NCBI GenBank assembly: GCA_016208255.1
Contig: JACQYK010000005.1
Span: 1 to 59,011, forward strand
Origin: Deltaproteobacteria bacterium
GTDB taxonomy: Bacteria > Desulfobacterota > RBG-13-43-22
Length of the DNA stretch: 59,011 nucleotides
Direction of reading: 5' to 3'
Within the stretch, counting starts at the first letter, position 1, and every line of letters begins with the position of its first letter. The position numbers were made by a program, and so were the translations under genes. Below the pieces are notes generated by a model. The model had not been told where the DNA came from and ran no database searches. It saw only the letters and a program-made list of their open reading frames with translations. This document shows, piece after piece, positions 37,502 to 46,130 of the stretch.

Positions 37502-37691
37502 CTTTTTCCCGCTTCCACAAATCTTGAAGTCTTGGGATCTATTTTCTCAACCTTGTGGTTTAAATTGGCCTGAAGGAAATTAGAAAATTTTTAACCGATT
37601 AATGGTGGGATTGTGACAAAGGGGGAGATTTTAACAAGTGGTTTTTTCTGGGAATTTCCCTCTTCGCTTTTGCAAACTGACCAGTGATCGT

Positions 37692-38003
37692 TTATCTTCC
37701 AATATCCAAATCCTTTAGCCCTGCCCTATACATCCCCAGGATACCATCTTCCGGAAAACTTCCTTCAATAAGCCATAGGAGCCATCCATCCAGAATTATC
37801 AAATCTTCTTCACTCAGGCAAAACGGGAACCATTTCCCCCTTTTGTTCGGAACGGGGTCTTCTGCCAGGTTGTCCAGCCACTTCACTCCTTGAAAGAAAA
37901 CATCGTCATAACGGGGCGGTTCGGAATATTTAATTTGAGCCTTTTGCAATCGTTTTTCCGCCAACTTAGCCTGAATTTGCTCTTTAAGGGCCTTCATATC
38001 CAC
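37692..38003 (-). CDS. Hypothetical protein downstream of a DUF433/DUF5615 pair
   Basis: 103 residues with a Lys-rich start (MDMKALKEQIQAKLAEKRL, likely helical) and a C-terminal segment rich in Trp and Leu (ILDGWLLWLIEG). No family was recognised. It lies seven bases after the DUF5615 gene and is probably in the same operon. The 190 bases downstream to 37501 show nothing clear. Confidence 0.6.
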   Translation of the reverse strand: MDMKALKEQIQAKLAEKRLQKAQIKYSEPPRYDDVFFQGVKWLDNLAEDPVPNKRGKWFPFCLSEEDLIILDGWLLWLIEGSFPEDGILGMYRAGLKDLDIGR

Positions 38004-38010
38004 CTTCTGT

Positions 38011-38397
38011 CTATTGGCCTATAACTTCAATATCGTTCTCAGGTTGATATTCCCTTATCCGGTTTTTCTGAATAATCCAAAGTTTTTTATCAATATCTTT
38101 TTCCACCAGGGCAACCAATAAGGTTCGGCAAAGGATAAGTAAATCACTATAACTTGGGTGGGGTGGCAGGCGAAAAACTGCAATCCCACTATATTGATCT
38201 GGAGGAAAAAGAAAAGGGTTGGCAAAGTCGAGATCGAGCGTAATTAGACATCGTTTTTCGGATTGGCAGACGGAAATAATTTTTCTATCAGAAGAACCAG
38301 TCATACCTTGGCTGAAAACCGATTCTGTATCGTGCCCGGCTTGTCGAAATATTCCCGCCGCCTCTTTACTAAGGTTTTCATCCAGCTTTATCCTCAT
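38011..38397 (-). CDS. DUF5615 PIN-like protein, probable toxin
   Basis: 128 residues. The start MRIKLDENLS and the central LITLDLDFANP give the acidic residues of PIN-like RNases (Asp6, Glu7, and Asp near 75-77). DUF5615 proteins commonly pair with DUF433 antitoxins. It overlaps the DUF433 gene by four bases (38394-38397), so expression is coupled, antitoxin first. Confidence 0.8.
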   Translation of the reverse strand: MRIKLDENLSKEAAGIFRQAGHDTESVFSQGMTGSSDRKIISVCQSEKRCLITLDLDFANPFLFPPDQYSGIAVFRLPPHPSYSDLLILCRTLLVALVEKDIDKKLWIIQKNRIREYQPENDIEVIGQ

Positions 38398-38639
38398 TGC
38401 CGGACCTCTGTAGGATAATCAAAATAGCGTTCGCGTGACATCTCCGCCCCATAGGCGATGCAGGCCAGGATGTCCGCCTCTTCAAGATCATATTCCCTCA
38501 TAATGTCTTCGGTCTTCATTCCACCTGCCAGGAGATCAAGGATTAGAGATACCCATATCCGCCGGCCACGGATACAAGGTTTACCAAAACAAATCTCAGG
38601 GTTTATGCTTATTCTGGATAGAAGATCCTCTCTGGTCAT
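38394..38639 (-). CDS. DUF433 protein, probable antitoxin
   Basis: 81 residues with the DUF433 pattern: SRISINPEICFGKPCIRGRRI and VSLILDLLAGGMKTEDIMREY, then a putative winged-helix end. It is the first gene of a three-gene minus-strand unit with a PIN-like protein and a hypothetical protein, and has an AGGAGG ribosome-binding site before the ATG. Confidence 0.83.
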   Translation of the reverse strand: MTREDLLSRISINPEICFGKPCIRGRRIWVSLILDLLAGGMKTEDIMREYDLEEADILACIAYGAEMSRERYFDYPTEVRQ

Positions 38640-38800
38640 GGTTTATTCCTCCTTCTGCCTTCGTTGCCTGTTTTATATTATACCTCAATATTAAGCTCTA
38701 TGCCTCAAGATGCAGTCCCGCAAGGCGGAATTCTATATTCTTCCTGCCCCACTGCTGCGAGGATATATTTTAACAACAGACCAACTTTTTTAATATCCAT

Positions 38801-38896
38801 TTTCCTAAACTTTCTGATGAAAAATACTTATTTTTGGGGTTAGAAAGGCCGGTTTAAGAACCTTTTCGACCCTCATGTTTCGAGAATAAAAATGAA
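38801..38896. repeat. Diverged direct repeat flanking the DUF488 cassette, downstream copy
   Basis: Shares ttttccta, actttctgatg, aaggccg.tt and a terminal gttt..gaat with 40739-40830 in the same orientation, with gaps. The match is partial, so common origin is likely but not certain. The rest of 38640-38941 shows no gene. Confidence 0.5.
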
Positions 38897-38941
38897 ATTC
38901 AATCCATTCGGCTGATCCGACCCCTCACACAGATAGTTTCC

Positions 38942-39379
38942 TTATCCAAGATGGGCGATGTCCACGTCGCCCCATTGTTGTTTGAGATACTCTGCAACAA
39001 GCCGACGGTGGCAGAAGTGTGGCTTGTCCTCGCTGCAAAGCAAGCAACTATCTGCTATTATTTCTTTCGAAACAGTCTCCTCGACGTGTCTCTGCTTCAT
39101 GAGGGTGAGGAATCGGTTTTCATATAAGGCCCAGTCTCCAGGCTTCTTCTTGAATTCTTCCAATATATCTTGGGTTGGAGCCAGTTCTGGTAAATGAATA
39201 TAATCCAGCCCACAAATTTCTTTTAGGAAGTAACTAAGGTCGTCTTTCTTCGCAAACCCAGCAAGTTGTGAAACGTTGTTCAAACGAACATCAACAACAC
39301 GCTTGGCACCCGATTTACGTATTATCTCAAAGAAGCGGCGTGCAGATTTTTTCGTAAACCCTATCGTAAAAACTTTCAT
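38942..39379 (-). CDS. DUF488 family protein, short
   Basis: 145 residues. The start KVFTIGFTKKSARRFFEII and VVDVRLNNVSQ are DUF488 features, and the C-terminal CLLCSEDKPHFCHRRLVAEYL carries the conserved Cys-x-Glu...CHR motif. DUF488 may act on nucleotides or modified DNA; the biochemical role is not established here. It overlaps the preceding DUF488 gene by four bases. Confidence 0.82.
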   Translation of the reverse strand: MKVFTIGFTKKSARRFFEIIRKSGAKRVVDVRLNNVSQLAGFAKKDDLSYFLKEICGLDYIHLPELAPTQDILEEFKKKPGDWALYENRFLTLMKQRHVEETVSKEIIADSCLLCSEDKPHFCHRRLVAEYLKQQWGDVDIAHLG

Positions 39380-39999
39380 AACATTTCTCTTGTAATATTA
39401 TTTGTCGCTTTCTTATTAACGTATGTTACCTGTTTTTCCCGTAAGGCCAAGGCCTCTTTGACTAATTCATCCTTTGAACGAAAAAGATCCTCGTGTGGTA
39501 GTCCGACGACGTCAAGCAATCGCTCCATCGTAGACTGATGTGATTCCAGGCTGCCGTTGGGGAGGATATGATTTATTACAACTCCTCGCTCCACCAGCAC
39601 ACGAGCAACGAGCAGAGTACGGTGGCAGTCTAAAGGCTCCTTCTCCGCACACATCAAGGCGATGCGGTAGTCGTTCGCACCGATGATAAGCCGTTCGATG
39701 CCACTTTTAAATAATTCTGTTTGTGCCAGACGTGTGTACTTGATTCGTCCATTCTCATAACACGATGGATTATCAGAACGTCCGCCGAGTTCGCGCCCCA
39801 GAAAAACATACTTGATATTTTGTTCCTTCAGATCACACTCGATGACATCTTTATTAAATTGAGGATTAAAACGACTGTAGGGTGATGAGCGCACATCAGC
39901 AACCGCCGTTACGTTGTGCCTTCGCAGCAGAGCTACGAAAGCCTTCTGCGAATGCGTGGAGTGCCCGATGGTTAGAACCGGATGCTTTGGCGTATTCAT
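39376..39999 (-). CDS. DUF488 family protein, long
   Basis: 207 residues. Family features are TIGHSTHSQKAFVALL near residue 11, VADVRSSPYSRFNPQFN near 33, GRELGG near 68, and MCAEKEPLDCHRTLLVARVL near 115. It starts ten bases after the dual-OB gene and overlaps the short DUF488 gene (ATGA-type), so the three form one operon on the minus strand. The tail after residue 150 is charged and probably separate from the core fold. Confidence 0.85.
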   Translation of the reverse strand: MNTPKHPVLTIGHSTHSQKAFVALLRRHNVTAVADVRSSPYSRFNPQFNKDVIECDLKEQNIKYVFLGRELGGRSDNPSCYENGRIKYTRLAQTELFKSGIERLIIGANDYRIALMCAEKEPLDCHRTLLVARVLVERGVVINHILPNGSLESHQSTMERLLDVVGLPHEDLFRSKDELVKEALALREKQVTYVNKKATNNITREML

Positions 40000-40009
40000 C
40001 TACAGTTCC

Positions 40010-40690
40010 TCATTCACGCTCGATGATGGCTGCTATGAGTTTATAGCAGGCGTTATTGTACGGCTCGCCAAGGCTCACTGTAATGAAACATTCGCCGATT
40101 TCGTATTCACCGTCTGGTTTTGCCAGATACGCTCTTTCGTATCGCGGATCAGTGACCCAGAGCCAATATTCAGCCTTTTCATGTCTGAAGCGCCCTTGCA
40201 CCCGCCGTTTAAGGTTCCCAAAAACCTCACCAGGTCTGAATACAGAGAGCGTCAAGCGATCCACCCAAATGAAGCGCAGTGAATTATCTATGGACTCGGC
40301 GGATTCAAGCGGAATCATGTCATTAAGTCCATTGTAAGTATGGATGCCATTGACCCAGATGGGTCCAATGGGATCAGTGAATCGTTGTAGATTATTCCAG
40401 GTGGATCGGCCTATTTTCTCCCAGTAAGACTTAGGATCAAATAACCAGTTTTCCCGCTGATATCCCTTCGGTCTCGGTTCGAGGAGGGGAATATTTAAGA
40501 TGTCGAGCACACGTGGGTCGCTACCGTCTTTGTACTGGCGTTCGTATTCGGAGACCTCTTCGTTTTCGCGAGCGCTAACTGGCCTAATCCACCCGCTCGG
40601 CTCGCCAAGTTTCATCTCTTTGCCAGCTATGCAGCGCCCATTAAGCTTACGTGAATTGGCAAGGCATACGATTTGCTTGAAAATGGCCAT
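40010..40690 (-). CDS. Dual OB-fold domain protein
   Basis: 226 residues. The start IVCLANSRKLNGRCIAGKE and SGWIRPVS, and the end segment YLLAKPDGEYEIG-like strands, resemble the dual-OB (DuOB) domain that often accompanies DUF488 genes. It has an AAGGAGT-like site upstream. A role as nucleic acid or nucleotide sensor of a defence-like module is inferred from context only. Confidence 0.7.
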   Translation of the reverse strand: MAIFKQIVCLANSRKLNGRCIAGKEMKLGEPSGWIRPVSARENEEVSEYERQYKDGSDPRVLDILNIPLLEPRPKGYQRENWLFDPKSYWEKIGRSTWNNLQRFTDPIGPIWVNGIHTYNGLNDMIPLESAESIDNSLRFIWVDRLTLSVFRPGEVFGNLKRRVQGRFRHEKAEYWLWVTDPRYERAYLAKPDGEYEIGECFITVSLGEPYNNACYKLIAAIIERE

Positions 40691-40738
40691 ATGTATTACT
40701 CCTGGTTAAACAATTCCCGATGTTCACTTGACCCAGGT

Positions 40739-40830
40739 TTTCCTATTTCTCTTACTTTCTGATGGAAAAAACCTAATTTTAATACCGGGAAGGCCGATTA
40801 AAACTTTTTGATCATAGTTTATAAAGAATT
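40739..40830. repeat. Diverged direct repeat flanking the DUF488 cassette, upstream copy
   Basis: Partner of 38801-38896. It lies just upstream of the dual-OB gene, so the two copies bracket the three-gene cassette. No gene is seen in 40691-40933. Confidence 0.5.
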
Positions 40831-40933
40831 ATGCGGTCATTCAACCCCTTCGCCGACACCCCATTTCTTCCTCAATAAGTGAAGGTGGTGAACTACGTCC
40901 CCTTAAATTACACGGTCCTCCCTCTACATGTTA

Positions 40934-42481
40934 CTATTTATTCTCTATCCAGGCATCCAACTCTTTTTTCAACTTGTCCCGCAGGTCGAGGGGATTGTCA
41001 TATTCAATATATCGGTAAGGGGCTAAATCAAAATGAACCTTGTTGGCCACAGACGATTTGGTGTCTCCAGAAAAAATTTCTGTCTTCCCTTGGAAGGTCA
41101 GGATGAACGGAATTTTTTTGGCTTTGGCATACCCAACTTCGCAGTACACGTTTTGTTTTTCGTCGGTCAGGTCGGCGATGACCAGGCGGCTTTGATCAAT
41201 CTCATTAAAAACTCTTGCCGGAATTTCATAACTGGGTCCGTCTTGTTTGTCTATCCGCATTGGTGATAGGGGTGCATTTGGGTGAGCCTCGTTATATTGT
41301 TCAATGGCTTCTTCGATGGCTTTATAAATACTCTCAAGGGTTTTGCTCTCGCGAAAAGACATGGCGATAAATACTTGGCCGGCCTTTTTATCAAAGTCCC
41401 TCTTGAAAACCGTCCAGAGGATAGAAGGATCGACAGGCAAAGGCAAGTCAGCGGCGCCAACTCGGTCGAACCAGCGCGAGAAATCACGTAGCCAGCGTTC
41501 AGTACGGCGGCGACGTTCCACCTCGGTGTTTGCCCCTTTAGCAGATTTTACCATTGAATGACGAGTATAGACTTCGGCAGCAATTGGGAGAAATGCATAA
41601 GAATTCACAAAGGTCTCGTGTTCATCTCGTAGTCGGATGGCCAGTTCATACAGTGGGCCGAACAACTGACTCGCTTCCTTCTCCAGATCCTCTTGATTCG
41701 TTTTCGAAATTCCGCCTGGGCGGAGAAGCACACATGCTGCGGCATGTAGACAGGATAGAGGATTGTCCCCCATCGAGGTGTAAAACCCCTGCGGCCATTC
41801 CTTGACTTTGGCGTGCATCCAGCGGGTCAGGTATAGTTGGGGGTCCTCAATGAATCGTTCTGCGGCGGCACCATCATCCCGCATCAACACTGAGAGGCTG
41901 TGTTCAGACGTAATTAGCATAGCTTTGCTGTTAATCAGATTAAACAACATAGCTTCGGCCAATTCGTCATCTTCCGGCTTGTCGGAGTCCAAAACGACAA
42001 AGCAAAAGGGAGCTAATCGGTGGCTCTGGATCGAAGCGAAGGAATCGTCTTCTTTCAAAAGTTGAACAGCAGCCTCCAAACGGTGATTTCCATCGATACG
42101 GCGAATCCGACTTCCGCCTTCTGCACGTAATTCTTTAAGATTGACCCCTACCCAATATGCCTTATCATTAGGAGAGGTTCTTCGCTTAACATAGCGGACC
42201 ACCGGGTCTTTTGGTCCTGCGCTACGGAGACTCAAAACGATCTCAGGAAAAAACCGGTTGCGACCCTTGCTCAGAAACCTTTTTATATCCTCAACATGGT
42301 TATCATCATGTATCCGTTGGTAGCCGGTTCCGGTACTATTTTTTGCACCCTGATAAGGCATGGATATGGAGACCTCAGCGAGATCCCTAAGATCGGCAAA
42401 CCCTCGGATAACGTTGAACGTTCCGAGCAAATTCTCTTGCATCAAGCCTTCGAACCAAATCTTCAGTCTCCCGCGGCTCAT
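40934..42481 (-). CDS. DGQHR-like (DndB/ParB-fold) protein fused to a TIR/deoxyribosyltransferase-like domain
   Basis: 515 residues. The N-terminal half has the DGQHR-type core as RRIDGNHRLEAA (Asp130-Arg134), similar to DndB-like and ParB-like folds. From about residue 368 a second domain begins with VFIAMSFRES and includes RLVIADLTDEKQNVYCEVGYAKA, the pattern of TIR-like and nucleoside 2-deoxyribosyltransferase-like domains; Glu448 is in the place of the catalytic Glu. It begins at the stop of the specificity subunit gene (TAATG, one-base overlap), so it belongs to the restriction-modification operon. A plausible role is NAD or nucleotide cleavage triggered by DNA state; this is inference. 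No membrane segment is seen. Confidence 0.82.
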   Translation of the reverse strand: MSRGRLKIWFEGLMQENLLGTFNVIRGFADLRDLAEVSISMPYQGAKNSTGTGYQRIHDDNHVEDIKRFLSKGRNRFFPEIVLSLRSAGPKDPVVRYVKRRTSPNDKAYWVGVNLKELRAEGGSRIRRIDGNHRLEAAVQLLKEDDSFASIQSHRLAPFCFVVLDSDKPEDDELAEAMLFNLINSKAMLITSEHSLSVLMRDDGAAAERFIEDPQLYLTRWMHAKVKEWPQGFYTSMGDNPLSCLHAAACVLLRPGGISKTNQEDLEKEASQLFGPLYELAIRLRDEHETFVNSYAFLPIAAEVYTRHSMVKSAKGANTEVERRRRTERWLRDFSRWFDRVGAADLPLPVDPSILWTVFKRDFDKKAGQVFIAMSFRESKTLESIYKAIEEAIEQYNEAHPNAPLSPMRIDKQDGPSYEIPARVFNEIDQSRLVIADLTDEKQNVYCEVGYAKAKKIPFILTFQGKTEIFSGDTKSSVANKVHFDLAPYRYIEYDNPLDLRDKLKKELDAWIENK

Positions 42482-43857
42482 TAAAATCTCACTTTCTTGA
42501 CTCCCAGAATCATTGCTTCAACATCCGCCTTGATTGTCTTGGCGCGAGCCTTGGCTTCGGATCTCAGTCTGGCGATCTCCCCGCGCCGTTTGACGATATG
42601 CTCCACTATCTGGCGCTGGATCTGTAGTGGAGGGATGGGAATCAACACTTTTTCTAATTCATCTTGGGTAATAGCAGGATATAATCCCCCTGTCATTCTA
42701 CGTTCCATCTGTCTCAGCCCCGCTGAAGACTTAAGGAACTCCAATACGTACTCCAACATCACATCATGCCTTGCGGGGCCAGAGCATAAGGCAAACCCAC
42801 TTGAGCAAACGCACCGATCATATTCATCAGGCACCAATGCAAAAGCGCCGAGATATGGCCTTGTCATGCTAAGGATCAACTCACCCTTATGAATTAAGGT
42901 TGTTGCCCGACTTGGATGATTGCCAGTAGAAACGACTCTATAGCCGTTGATTCCCTCCTCTTTTGTCACGTTGGAGATTTCTACATAATGGAAGGTTCCC
43001 TCTGGAAAGTCCATTATGCCCCACCCCCTTGAGATAAACTTCAATGCTTTCCCAATTGGGATTGCAGAGACTGTTTTAAGGTTTCTCTCAAGAGCAAGGA
43101 AATCAGGACGATAGTAAAACAAATCCCATCTTTCAATATTGGTCCATGTGACAGCAAATGAGCGCCGTCCAATCAGGGGAGCCTCGGATTGAACGCCAAC
43201 TGTCTCAAGCAATCGGGTTTCAATGTCGCGTTCGAGCTTTTCGATTCTCGCGGCCGTTTCCGTCGCTGCCTTTTGTTCAGTTTCCCATGTCGCCACGATC
43301 TTGTTTTGCACAGAAAGCTGGGGAATAGGAATCAGTTCGGTTTCAAAAAAATCCAGTTTTACTTCCTTGCGGCCTTCTGCTCCAACCTTGTTCCGCCATA
43401 GATAGGTCTTAAAGAAATTTGTCTGAATGAGCAGGTGTAAGTATTCCGGCATCAATTTTGATAGGTCGGGTTCGTAAACGGCAAAATGGCTAGTGACGAC
43501 AACATTGTCCCAACCTTTCGGGACTATACCAACCGCACCGTTTTTTAAATCGATCTTTGCGACAACAATATCGCCTGGTTTCGCCGCAAATAATTCCATT
43601 GTGTATTCACGATTTCCGTCAATTTTCCTCTTGTCGATGCTACCGTCAAAATGAATGGTGATAGGTTGCAGATCGGAAAAATTGACCTTGGTGCGGTCCA
43701 CTTTTTCCTTGCGCATTTTCAGCGCGCTACCCAAGGGGTGCATTACACTGGTTGGCCAATGCCACAAGATTCTGTGAAAGCTGCAAGGGTCCCATCGATA
43801 TAAGTCCCGGAAACGAACCGCAAAAGCACGTGGAACGATATCGACATCCGCTATCAT
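42481..43857 (-). CDS. Type I restriction-like specificity subunit (HsdS)
   Basis: 458 residues. Two target-recognition domains are separated and followed by helical conserved regions, seen as IPIPQLSVQNKIVATWE near residue 195 and PIPPLQIQRQIVEHIVKRR near 405. These helices measure the spacing of the two half-sites. It overlaps the methyltransferase gene by ATGA (43854-43857) and the DGQHR-TIR gene by one base, so the three are translated together. Confidence 0.9.
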   Translation of the reverse strand: MIADVDIVPRAFAVRFRDLYRWDPCSFHRILWHWPTSVMHPLGSALKMRKEKVDRTKVNFSDLQPITIHFDGSIDKRKIDGNREYTMELFAAKPGDIVVAKIDLKNGAVGIVPKGWDNVVVTSHFAVYEPDLSKLMPEYLHLLIQTNFFKTYLWRNKVGAEGRKEVKLDFFETELIPIPQLSVQNKIVATWETEQKAATETAARIEKLERDIETRLLETVGVQSEAPLIGRRSFAVTWTNIERWDLFYYRPDFLALERNLKTVSAIPIGKALKFISRGWGIMDFPEGTFHYVEISNVTKEEGINGYRVVSTGNHPSRATTLIHKGELILSMTRPYLGAFALVPDEYDRCVCSSGFALCSGPARHDVMLEYVLEFLKSSAGLRQMERRMTGGLYPAITQDELEKVLIPIPPLQIQRQIVEHIVKRRGEIARLRSEAKARAKTIKADVEAMILGVKKVRF

Positions 43858-46130
43858 GCTTTACTCCCGGTGAAGACGAATGCATTCGGACTGGCCTGGA
43901 ACTGGCAAAAAAGCTCAAGGCAGGTGTCTTCTGGCTTCATACCCGCTGGGAGGTTATCATTTGGGTAAAGTTCGTTGGCATCCGGTTCGCCTGTGGCAGT
44001 GATGCCGACTTTCTCTGACTCGTACATAAAAATGGGATAGTCGAAACGCTCCTTCAAGAGAGCCCGGGCTTCGCGAGTCTTGGTCGCTTCCAAGCGTTTC
44101 CGGTATTCGGCTAGTTCGCGTTGGGCGGCCTTGCGTGCGTCGGAACCCTTCGCTTCTTTGGCTGCCGTTATGGCAGCCTCCAGCCGGGCCGTTTCCGTGG
44201 CGATTTCGTCGGCATATTTGGCTTCCACTTCCTCCTTGGCAGCGTTGCTCTTGGCTGCGAAGTCGGCGGCCTCTTCCTCATTGAACTTCCCCAAGAAAAG
44301 CAGGGAAGCCTTCACAGATGCCCCGGACGATAAAAATGTCTCTTGAGGCAGACTGACTACAGCCAATACGCGGGCGCGGTCCTCACAAAACTCTCGCACG
44401 TATGCCAGGGATGGATTATTGAACACACCCTCGGGCAACACAATACCCATTCGTCCTCCTGGTTTCAGGAGTGCGAGGCAGCGTTCGATGAACAGAAGTT
44501 CTGTCTTTATTCTGCCCAGCAGACCGTTGCCCCTGGCCTTAGGCAGTTCGAACAGGCTGGCAATGGGTTTATTTTTTGCGGCTCGAACACGGGCCAAGGC
44601 TTCCTTGTACGGAGGACCAAAGATACGAGCGTACTCGCGCTCGATTTCGTCAGGCAGGGTGACCTGCTCTTCAAGAATCTTGTCCGACGCCTCGACATTG
44701 GCGCCAAATGGGGGATTGGTGAGAATGATATTGAAGCGACTCTCGAAAATCCCGTTTACATTTAGGAAGCCATCGTGATGGTGTACGCCTCCGTGACCGT
44801 CACCGTGCATGATCATATTCATTTTGCTGGTGCGGGCCATGCGGTCGTTAGCGTCGGTCCCGTAGATGTATCGATTGGCGAGGTTCCACAGCCGTGATCC
44901 ATCGCGGTTATGGTCGAGCGTGGTTTGGATCTCATCAAACTTGTTGCGGAGCATGATGGCCTTTTGATCGCCCGAAAGTTTCTTGTCGGCCTCAATCCTG
45001 ACTTTATACTCCTTATACTGTTTGTCTGCATCAGCCAGTATCTGCTGGCGCACAATTTCGAAGAACCGAATTAGGAAACCGCCTGAACCGCTTGCGGGGT
45101 CGCAGATGATATCCCCTTCCTTAGGGTCCAGCATGCGTACCATAAATTCTACAATGGGACGTGGGGTGAAGAACTGACCGATCTCTCCCCGGAAGGTCTT
45201 GCCCAGGAAGCGTTCGAAAGCGATTCCCTTGATGTCCTCGCTGGTATCGGAGAGATTATACTTTTGTAGCAAACGGACGATTTCGATGCCGGTCGCGGGT
45301 TTCAGATTCAGCTTTTCGTCGGGTTCAAAGATACGGTCTGTCCGATAGTGATCCTTTGTTTTCTGGAACAAGTCTTCCAATGGATTGTTGCCGAGTTGTT
45401 CCTCAAGGTAATCAACACTGAAAAGGTTCTGCCGTTTCCGCTTGGCCTTGAGTTCGCGCTCTACATACACTTTAATGAAAAGAATCTTGGCGATTTCGTC
45501 GAACGCAGCAACAGGGTCGCGTTTTTCCCGGTTACGAATGACGTTATGGCATTGATGGAGCAAGTCGGCAAACTCGTCTTCTTTGAAAACCTTCAGACGT
45601 TCAATCAGTTCTTTGATTTCCTTGTCCGAGGCATCGGCATGAGGAATACCTTCAATCTCCTCCACATGCTTCGGCATCTTATCGTGTAGAACCCGCCAAT
45701 AATGCGTTTCGCGGTGATTGTGAGTAACAAAAAAGGGAGCGTTGGTCAGACGGGCGTAATTCTCGCCTTGTGCATACACTGCGCGGTCGATGGCCACATT
45801 CTCAGCTTTGCATTCGACAATGATCAGCGGGGATTTTTGAACAGCTTTGTCCTGAGGAGTACGCCAGATAATGAAGTCGGCGCGAGCCTGGGCCGATCCT
45901 CTCCCTGTAACTTCCATCTCCTCCGCCATATGATCATGGGTAAATCCGTATTCTTCCAGGAGCACATTAAGATACTGCTGCCGGACCATTTCTTCCGGCG
46001 TCAACGGCACCCATTTTTGGCGGAGAGGGCTGAATATTTTGTTTTCCCGGATTTGGAGTTGATCCGGCTTGACATAGGGCTGTGGTTCCAGTTTCTTTTT
46101 GACCATAGATCTCTTTCTACTCGTTTTCAA
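43854..46130 (-). CDS. Restriction-modification protein: HsdR-N nuclease-like domain plus N6-adenine methyltransferase
   Basis: 758 residues. Residues about 40-150 resemble the HSDR_N nuclease domain: Asp85 in ARADFIIWR and Glu106-Cys107-Lys108 in LIIVECKAEN fit a PD-(D/E)xK site. The methyltransferase part follows with FTPRPIVEFM at 321-330, the AdoMet-binding DPASGSGGF at 344-352, and NPPF at 472-475. No helicase/translocase domain is present, and no hsdR gene lies nearby. The layout matches BcgI-type (type IIB) RM subunits working with a separate specificity subunit. The start ATG at 46130 overlaps the radC end by 14 bases. Confidence 0.88.
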   Translation of the reverse strand: MKTSRKRSMVKKKLEPQPYVKPDQLQIRENKIFSPLRQKWVPLTPEEMVRQQYLNVLLEEYGFTHDHMAEEMEVTGRGSAQARADFIIWRTPQDKAVQKSPLIIVECKAENVAIDRAVYAQGENYARLTNAPFFVTHNHRETHYWRVLHDKMPKHVEEIEGIPHADASDKEIKELIERLKVFKEDEFADLLHQCHNVIRNREKRDPVAAFDEIAKILFIKVYVERELKAKRKRQNLFSVDYLEEQLGNNPLEDLFQKTKDHYRTDRIFEPDEKLNLKPATGIEIVRLLQKYNLSDTSEDIKGIAFERFLGKTFRGEIGQFFTPRPIVEFMVRMLDPKEGDIICDPASGSGGFLIRFFEIVRQQILADADKQYKEYKVRIEADKKLSGDQKAIMLRNKFDEIQTTLDHNRDGSRLWNLANRYIYGTDANDRMARTSKMNMIMHGDGHGGVHHHDGFLNVNGIFESRFNIILTNPPFGANVEASDKILEEQVTLPDEIEREYARIFGPPYKEALARVRAAKNKPIASLFELPKARGNGLLGRIKTELLFIERCLALLKPGGRMGIVLPEGVFNNPSLAYVREFCEDRARVLAVVSLPQETFLSSGASVKASLLFLGKFNEEEAADFAAKSNAAKEEVEAKYADEIATETARLEAAITAAKEAKGSDARKAAQRELAEYRKRLEATKTREARALLKERFDYPIFMYESEKVGITATGEPDANELYPNDNLPAGMKPEDTCLELFCQFQASPNAFVFTGSKA

